Source of the DNA: Antennarius striatus
Lineage: Eukaryota > Chordata > Actinopteri > Lophiiformes > Antennariidae
Reading direction: 5' to 3'
NCBI RefSeq assembly: GCF_040054535.1
Contig: NC_090788.1
Coordinates: forward strand, 1,071,501 to 1,135,500
DNA: 64,000 nt
The position numbers were made by a program, and so were the translations under genes. How positions within the stretch are numbered: position 1 is the first letter of the stretch; every line of letters starts with the position of its first letter. The notes under the pieces are model-generated. The model saw only the letters and a list, made by a program, of their open reading frames with translations. It ran no database searches and was not told the DNA's origin. Shown in pieces: positions 57,245-64,000 of this stretch.

Positions 57245-59377
57245 ATGCGTCTGTTGGCAGTTATGTGGAGGGTGGTAACTTTGGTTGCCTTGGTTACCCT
57301 CATCATGACCAGTGGTAAGTCCAGGAGTTGATCAGCCAGTGTTCAAACAGCTGTTAAACATGATTAATTTCTGATTTTTCTGTGTCTCTTTAGTCCAAAG
57401 CCGACCCCCTCCCCATGCGTGAGTATTTTACTGTCAGAATAAATGTCAGGGTTGAGGAGACCAAAACTCTCATGAAGAAACATGAGGAAATTTCAAACAT
57501 TAGTTTCAGGTCATGTCCACACGTAGCCCGGTATTTTCCAACACATAAACGCTCCATGTTGACACTTGAATATTTGTTCTTCTGTTTTTTTCCTTATTGG
57601 AGTCATAAAGACGTGTCCTCAGTCGGGGGTCATCAACCCGCGGCTCTGGAGCCACATGTGGCTCCTTCATCCTTACGCGGTGGCTCCGTGTAGCATAAGG
57701 GAGGGGGGCGTAAATGTCCAATTGAAATCTGTTAAATTTGGGTTTGTTCATTTTCTGTTGTAATTTTAAATTGGAAAATTATTGTGATCATAAAACATTA
57801 AAATAAAATTAGATTAATTTTTTTTCATTGCTCAAAATATGCATCGCATTGGCTGAAAACTGGTAGGAGCAGAATTCCCATGAACCAGGTAAAATAAACA
57901 TGTATGCAAATGATTTTTAAATATTTATTTTCATTGTTCAGTGAAATAGAACTTTGTCTTCTATTTATTTTTGAAATAAATTGAAATAAAGTGACCTGAA
58001 TTTTTGAAATTCAGGTCACTCCAAAAACTCCAAGGTGTGTGTGTGTGCGCACCTTGGAGTTTTATATATGCATATATGTAATATATATGCATATATACAG
58101 TATATAAGGAGTATAAACTGTATTTTTTGTTTTCTACGTGGATAATTTGTTCTTTTGAAGTCATTTGACTTCAACTTGGTGTGTTTGAAGTTATTATGTT
58201 AAGAAAATCCAAATGTGTTCATTACTTAAATAAGTTTTAATTTTCTCTGGAGCGCTTCATGGATGTCATCAGCAACACACTATAGTTGTTTATACTAAAT
58301 GTTAAATTAAAACACACTATACACAGCCCCCCCCCCCTCAGTGTTTTTGCTCTCCACCCCCCCATCAGCCCAACTCCGTTCACCTGTCTCCACAGCTGCA
58401 GCTCATCCTAATCAGACCTACATATCAGCCCCTCCTGCAGGCTCAGCCTTTGTCTCGTCGCTGGAGACTCGTCCTCCTCTCCACTTCCTGCTCTTGGTTT
58501 ATTTCTCTGTTCTGTTCACTTCAGAGCTCAAAACGTTTCCCAGTGTTTTCTCTTCTGATCCAAGCGGCTCTTTGAGTGTTGATGGCTGCCTCATCCCTGA
58601 TTTAAGTGTTCTGACTCCAGGACAGAAAAATCACATTTCAGACTGAAGCATTTTATTCTTAAAACTGATTTCAGAGACAAGAACGTAATAATTAGAAACT
58701 GATCAATAAATGAAACTGAAATCTTCAGTTTTTACATCCTATAAGTCGTGTAACGAAGTTGAAGCGGTTTCTATTTCTGAAATGTGTTGAAGAAGTTATG
58801 TTACAATTATTAAACTTCAGATAAAACATCAGTGAAGACAGAAGATGAACAAAAAGAACTTGTGAAACAGCAGAAGCAGAGCTGAGCAAATATGAAGCAG
58901 AGCAAGTTTCAGATACTGAGTTCATGTTTACTCTGATCTAAACAAATTGTTTGAACATTTTACGTTCTGATCGAAATACATGACTGAGGAATTCATGAAT
59001 GGCTTGTAAAATGTAAAAATAATACATCTGAGCGTCTTTTAAAGTGTATTTTTTTATTTGAATTGAATAGATGGAAGTCTTCCACCAGTATTGACTACTA
59101 TGGAGGCTTCTTGAATGGTGTCAGTCAAGGTCAGAGTGGAGACTTAGATGAAGGTGGCATTGGAAGTGGAAGAGGAGGAGGAGGAGGAGGAGAAGGACAT
59201 GGAAGAGGAGGAGGTAGATGTGGAATAGGAGGAGGTGGTGGAGGTGGATTTGGAGGAGGTGGAGGTGGATTTGGAGGAGGAGGAGGTGGATATGGATATG
59301 GAAGAGGAGGAGGAGGAAGAAGAGGAAGAGGAGGAGGAAGAAGAGGAGGAGGAGGAGGAGGTGGAGGCCGGTCCTGA
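57245..59377 (+). CDS. Predicted secreted Gly/Arg-rich protein, array copy 2
   Basis: Exons 57245-57314, 57394-57418 and 59071-59377 join in the same phases as copy 1 (133 aa). Signal peptide MRLLAVMWRVVTLVALVTL, second-exon peptide VQSRPPPHA, then WKSSTSIDYYGGFLNGVSQG. The Gly-rich tail differs from copy 1 in repeat order: it contains GHGRGGGRCGIGGGG and repeated GGFGGGG blocks, with one Cys. AATAAA is at 59527. Near-identity of introns says the copy is very recent, so openness of the frame alone is weak support; the match in structure to the older copy 3 is stronger. Confidence 0.55.
57991..58110. repeat. Copy-2-specific insertion with two perfect hairpins and AT repeat
   Basis: First hairpin: arms 57991-58003 and 58007-58019, 3-nt loop. 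Second: arms 58024-58037 and 58050-58063 around a TG-rich 12-nt loop. A TATATGCATATATG-type repeat follows. Copy 1 lacks this block. Confidence 0.85.
58342..58411 (+). other. Candidate alternative terminal exon, copy 2
   Basis: Same acceptor, phase, 22 codons and TAA as in copy 1, with one amino-acid change near the start (VFAL for VVAL). Confidence 0.35.
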
Positions 59378-59526
59378 GACCTCTGAGCTACTGGTTGGCC
59401 CGACAGGAGGTGACGATGTCATGGAGACATTTTTCACCATCATGACACCCTGTTGGTCTTCGTTCTTCAAACTTCCTCTCAGACTGCTCTGGTGCTCTGA
59501 TTGGTAGTTTCTCTTGGTACAAGATG

Positions 59527-59532
59527 AATAAA
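59527..59532 (+). terminator. Poly(A) signal, array copy 2
   Basis: AATAAA 150 bp after the stop. Confidence 0.6.
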
Positions 59533-60045
59533 TAACATCCAAAAGACTGTTGGACTCTTGTCATCCATTAACTACCAATAGATTGTTTCCTTTATTAAAT
59601 CTCCATCACATGAAGAACTGGAATAACAAACAAACAGTCGTCAGAGAGTTCATGAAAATGATCTCGAAAGAACTCTGAGAGCTTCTGGACTTCATCTCTG
59701 ATGACGCTGGTCTGGATGGAGGTTTCTCCACAGAAGGAAGCAGCACATTGATCCCATTGGGTCAGAGAATCATCATTGTATATTATTATATTCCCCAAAA
59801 GTCCGTCCCTGTCTTTAATCTGTTATGCACCAGAAGGTTTCCATATTCTATCACTTATTTCCTCCACAGAGGGATCTCTGTCATTCATCTTAGCCTCCTG
59901 CCTCATATTGTATGTAGGAACCATGAAGAACAATGAACTTGTTGGGGACACTCGTCTGATTGAGGGTTGGTCATTCTGAGATGATATCTTTACAGGAAGT
60001 TTAGAGGAAATGGATTTCCTGTTTAAAATGACTCAAAAAGCCTTA

Positions 60046-60540
60046 ACTCCAAAAGGAGTTAATGAAATGATCTCTAAAGAACTGTGAGAGCTTCTGGACT
60101 TCATCTCTGATGACGCTGGTCTGGATGGAGGTTTCTCCACAGAAGAAAGCAGCACATTGATCCCATTGAGTCAAAGAGTCCTCATCTTATATTCTTATAT
60201 TCCCCAAAAGTCCCGTCTCTATCTTTAATCTGTTATGGACCAGAGGGTACATAACAGGTTCAATCACTATTTTGCTCCATATATTTATGTCATTCATCTT
60301 GGCCTCCTGCCTCATATTGTATGTAGGAACCATGAAGAACGATGAACTTGTTGGGGACACCATTCTGATTGAGGGTTGGTCATTCTGAGATAATATCTTT
60401 ACAGGAAGTTTAGAGGAAATGGATTTCCTGTTTAAAATGACTTAAAAAATATCCAACTAGACGTCACATTTGTCCAAAAGGAAAGGACAGAAATCATGAA
60501 CCAAGCTGAGAGAAAATCAGAGAAGTAATTGGACAGATAG
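60046..60540. repeat. Extra downstream-module copy (remnant of a lost array member)
   Basis: Repeats the sequence of 59645-60040 but with many more differences than units 1 and 2 show from each other. Details such as GAAGAAAGCAGCAC and AGGAGTTAATGAAATGATCT match copy 3's downstream region (63789-63892) instead. Confidence 0.75.
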
Positions 60541-61100
60541 ATAGAAACCTGCTCTGGTCCAACCACCTTCTGAGATCGAAGTGTTGACGTCACCTGGTCT
60601 GCAGTGAAGATGGTGTTGGTGGAGGTGGTAGCAGGTAGTTCTGGTGGGGCAGTGCAGTAGAAGGGTTAACACCACCCCAGTCTGCCAATCCAGAGGTGCT
60701 GTCCCTGACTGCTATGGGATGTTCTAGAGACGCTTCAACCAAGACAATCCCTGCACTTTCAGAGACTTGAGGTACTCAGGAAAATCTGATCCACCCCCGG
60801 TGTTCTGCCACTGAGGAACCTGGTAAACACCTTGGTGACTTCTGCTCGAGTGATGGACAAGTCCACCTCAGCCTCTGCTTCAGCCATGGAAGACATGATG
60901 ATGGGATGGAGGAGATCCTCAATGTATTCCTTCCACTACCCAACAATATCCTCAGTCGAGGTCAGCGATACGAGTTTCTGCCTCCAAAACCACTCGTGTC
61001 CCAGAATACCTGTGAGCTGCCTCCGGAGTCCCAAGATACAACAAGACTGAACAAGATTCTGTTTTCAGCTTGAAGGAATCCCCTACTTCCAGCACCCAAT
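60533..61100 (-). mobile_element. LINE fragment, unit 2 copy
   Basis: Equivalent to 56330-56875 with the 3' tail part missing: GGACAGATAGATAG runs straight into the sequence that lies about 300 bp further on in unit 1. Confidence 0.65.
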
Positions 61101-61463
61101 GGGGACTGTTGAACCTGTGGTACTTTTCCACTCATGTCGTCACAGTTCTGATCGCTCCACCCACTTTATCATCTGATTCCAATCACCTGCCAACTCAAAC
61201 GCTGCTCATCAACAGTCAAACCGCCCATCAATACCAGACACTCCAGCATTCACCTCCAGACTGATCTGTTGTCGTCTTCTCCTGATCCTGACCTTCCTTA
61301 CCTGCTGGTTCCTGTTCCCCTGAAGGACTAGAGAAGTCTTTACCAGTTGTTCCATTAGGATCCCACCGTCCCGTTACAGTATGTTCACACATACTTGGAC
61401 AACAAGCTGACTGGAAATGAAGTTATAGAGAGTGTGTTCTTGTTCCAGGTTGGTGGTCTGAAC

Positions 61464-63539
61464 ATGCGTCTGTTGGCAGTTATGTGGAGGGTGGTAACTT
61501 TGGTTGCCTTGGTTACCCTCATCATGACCAGTGGTAAGTCCAAGAGTTGATCAACCAGTGTTCAAACAGCTGTGTGTGGAGTCAGACATGAAGTATAAGT
61601 TGTGTAAAAGTTTAAGCTCTTACTGGTTTTTATTTTTCTGTGTCTCTTCAGTCCAAAGCCAGCACCATCGCTATGAGTGAGTATTCTACTGTTAACATAA
61701 CTGTCGTACGTATCCTCAGACACACAGACTGTGTGTTCATCTATTCTAGAAACAGATCAAGACAAAGACGTCAGATTTCACATAATCACAAGGGACATTC
61801 AGTGTTAAACATGAGAAAATTCAGACCCATAAAGGTCAGCCAGGGGTCGTCGTCCCATGGCTCTGGAGCCATAAAATGTAAATATCCACTTGAAGTGTTT
61901 TTTTAGTTGTGTTTGATCATTTTTCTAATTGTAATTGTACATTGTAACCTCATTGTGATCTCAAGACATCAGCATAATCTCTAGACTATTGAGAGCACCT
62001 AGAAGCCGCAGGCGTCGAGGTGACGTAACCACTGCAGGACTTTTAAACATTTTAGCACCATTTTTTCCCCAACAGTGTCTGTAACACAGTGATACCAACC
62101 TTATGTGCAGCAACTTTCCCACTTCAACAACCAGATCGATTGTCTTTAACTTAAAAACTGCATCATGTCTCTTTCTTCATGTTTTCCATCATAAGGGGTG
62201 TGAATGATGTCCAAAATATCTGTTCAAAACACAATCAGACTACAGAAGGCTCTTCTTCTTCCTCCTGTCTCACACAGATGGGTGAAGAGGAAAAAACTAG
62301 CAGCTTATAGTCCGGAAAATTCAATAATATAAAATAAAATGTTATTATTCTTTGTGGATCAAACTGTGCATCAAACTCACTGAAAACCAGCAGGAGCAGA
62401 ATTCCCATTAACCAGCAAAATAAACTAATAATTTTCAAATATTTATTCTTCATTGTTCATTAAAATAGTGCTTTGTTTTCAATTATTTTCTTAAATTCAG
62501 GTCAAGGTTCTCCCACACGCTCCAAAAGCCCACAGGTTATATGAGGATGACGACTCGCTGTGTTTTTTGTTTGCTCCGTGGATAATTTAAGTTCATCTTT
62601 TTGATTCATTTGAATCTTCAACACAATGTGTTTCATTGTTATTTTAAATTTTCCACATTCCCTCAGTGTTTTTGCTCTCCACCCCCCCATCAGCCCAACT
62701 CCGTTCACCTGTCTCCACAGCTGCAGCTCATCCTAACCAGACCTACATATCAGCCCCTCCTGCAGGCTCAGCCTTTGTCTCCTTGTTGGAGACTCGTCCT
62801 CCTCTCCACTTCCTGCTCTTGGTTTATTTCTCTGGTGTCCAAAACACAGTTCTGTTCACTTTACTGTGGAAACCAGGTCCAAACGGCTCTGAGTGTTAAT
62901 GGTTGTCGACCCCTGATTTCAGTGTTCTGACATGATTTAACTTGTCTTTTCAGAATCGATTAGCTTCTAATGACCAGAACAGAAAAGTCATATTTCAGAC
63001 TGAAGCATTTGAACTCTTATAACTGATTTCACGTCCGCACAAAAGTGACAAGAGTACCTCTAATGACAAGAATGTAATAATTAGAAACTGATCAGTGTGT
63101 TGATAAATGAATAGATGAAATTAAAATCAGTTTTTATATTCTATAATGGAGTTGCAGCAGTTACCATTTTTAAAATGTTTTGAAGAAATTATGTTAGTCA
63201 TTAAACTTTATATAAAACATCAGAAAAGACGAACAAAAAACAACTTGTGGAATAACAGAAGTGAATCAGAATTGAGTAAATATGGAGCAGAACAAGTTTC
63301 AGACACTGAGTTCATGTTAATGTTCTTATAAAATCATGAAGGGTTTTTAAATGGTAAAGATAGAAATATAACTGCCTTTTAACATGTAATTCTTTTTATT
63401 TGATTTCTAAAGAGTGCGCTCCACCGTTGGCAGATACCGCGGACTTAGAGGCTCTGAGGGAGACGTTCGTCGACGTGGCAGTGGAGACTGTGGAGGTGGA
63501 GATTGTAGATACGGAGGCTACGAAACACGTGGACGCTAA
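61464..63539 (+). CDS. Predicted secreted Gly/Arg-rich peptide, array copy 3 (short form)
   Basis: Exons 61464-61533, 61652-61676 and 63413-63539 join in the same phases as copies 1 and 2, giving a 73-aa precursor. The signal peptide is identical to copy 2. Exon 2 now encodes VQSQHHRYE. Exon 3 encodes a compact basic tail, VRSTVGRYRGLRGSEGDVRR then RGSGDCGGGDCRYGGYETRG and a final Arg. It has two Cys and no poly-Gly run, and looks like the form before the GGA expansion of copies 1 and 2. Arg/Gly/Tyr richness and small size would fit an antimicrobial or cuticle-type secreted peptide, but this is inference. AATAAA is at 63671. Because this copy is older and its frame and splice sites are still intact, it is the best evidence that the gene is real. 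Confidence 0.6.
62667..62736 (+). other. Candidate alternative terminal exon, copy 3
   Basis: Acceptor CATTCCCTCAG, then one base, 22 codons and TAA in phase with the 25-nt exon. About 97% identical to copies 1 and 2 across 62661-62835, while the DNA on both sides is much more diverged. Confidence 0.4.
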
Positions 63540-63670
63540 GGCCATAATAGAAGTGGAGGTGGAAGCAGCTCCTGAGACCGATGAGCTGCTGGATCGTTCA
63601 GCATCATCATTCAAACTTCATCTCAGACTGCTCTGGTGCTCTGACTTGTAGTTCCTCTTGGTAGAAGATG

Positions 63671-63676
63671 AATAAA
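63671..63676 (+). terminator. Poly(A) signal, array copy 3
   Basis: AATAAA 132 bp after the stop. Confidence 0.6.
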
Positions 63677-64000
63677 TAGCATTCAAAAGACCGTTGGACT
63701 CTTGTCATCCATTAACTACCAATAGATGGTTTCCTCTATTAATTTCCACCACATGAAAAACTGGAACAACAACAAAGAACAGACATCAAGGAGTTAATGA
63801 AATGATCTCTAAAGAACTCTGAGAGCTTCTGGACTTCATCTCTGATGACGCTGGTCTGGATGGAGGTTTCTCCACAGAAGAAAGCAGCACATTGATCCCA
63901 TTGGGTCAGAGATTCATCATTGTATATTATTATATTCCCCAAAAGTCCGTCTCTGTCTTTAATCTGTTATGCACCAGAAGGTTTCCATATTCTATCACTT

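Larger units (their letters stand above)
56930..61144. repeat. Tandem array, unit 2
   Basis: About 4.2 kb. Near-identical to unit 1 apart from about 114 bp extra in intron 2 (near 57995-58110), an extra diverged tail module at 60046-60540 and a shortened LINE fragment. Confidence 0.9.
61145..64000. repeat. Tandem array, unit 3 (runs off right edge)
   Basis: The most diverged unit. The upstream block and exon 1 are nearly identical to units 1 and 2, while most of introns 1 and 2 and exon 3 differ. The downstream region (63660-64000) is again similar and continues past the window. Confidence 0.9.

Overview
This window reads as nuclear DNA of a ray-finned fish, probably a percomorph teleost. 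Eight spliced protein genes with vertebrate orthologues are packed at roughly one per 5 kb. Many introns are only about 80-110 bp, (TG)n microsatellites are abundant, and there are eukaryotic tRNA-Val genes. I saw no prokaryotic feature, no CRISPR array and no virus-like element I could support. The named orthologues (POF1B, GPR119, SLC25A14 on human Xq; KIAA1191/P33MONOX, CLK4, HNRNPAB on human 5q35) point to a teleost chromosome mixing human X and 5q ancestry; that is inference from remembered human map positions.

Layout. 1-7.8 kb: 5' half of a pof1b-like gene (minus, running off the left edge). 9-14.6 kb: p33monox/kiaa1191 (plus), divergent from pof1b. 14.8-19.3 kb: an ARHGAP22/24/25-family RhoGAP (minus), convergent with p33monox. 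19.4-26 kb: gene-poor stretch with microsatellites, a minisatellite and a probable MITE. 26-30 kb: a CLK-family LAMMER kinase (plus). 30-32 kb: telomere-like repeat and a MITE. 32-33.5 kb: gpr119 (minus). 35.7-36 kb: a predicted two-exon 58-aa membrane microprotein (plus), not recognised. 36.8-40.6 kb: slc25a14-like mitochondrial carrier (plus). 43.5-45.1 kb: btg4-like gene (plus). 47-50.8 kb: hnrnpab (plus). 51.6-52.2 kb: two tRNA-Val genes and one decayed copy.

52.9-64 kb: a tandem array of a roughly 4.1-kb unit, at least three copies, continuing past the right edge. Each copy holds a small predicted gene I do not recognise. A first exon encodes a near-invariant signal peptide. A 25-nt second exon and a third exon encode a glycine/arginine-rich tail that differs strongly between copies. 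The exon phases match in all three copies. A possible alternative terminal exon in intron 2 is also open and in phase in all three copies and better conserved than the DNA around it. This array is the best candidate for something undescribed: a young, diversifying secreted-peptide cluster.

The other genes do not form a pathway; they are separately regulated housekeeping, signalling and germline genes. All exon coordinates were read by eye from splice sites and phase, so ends of UTR exons are approximate.
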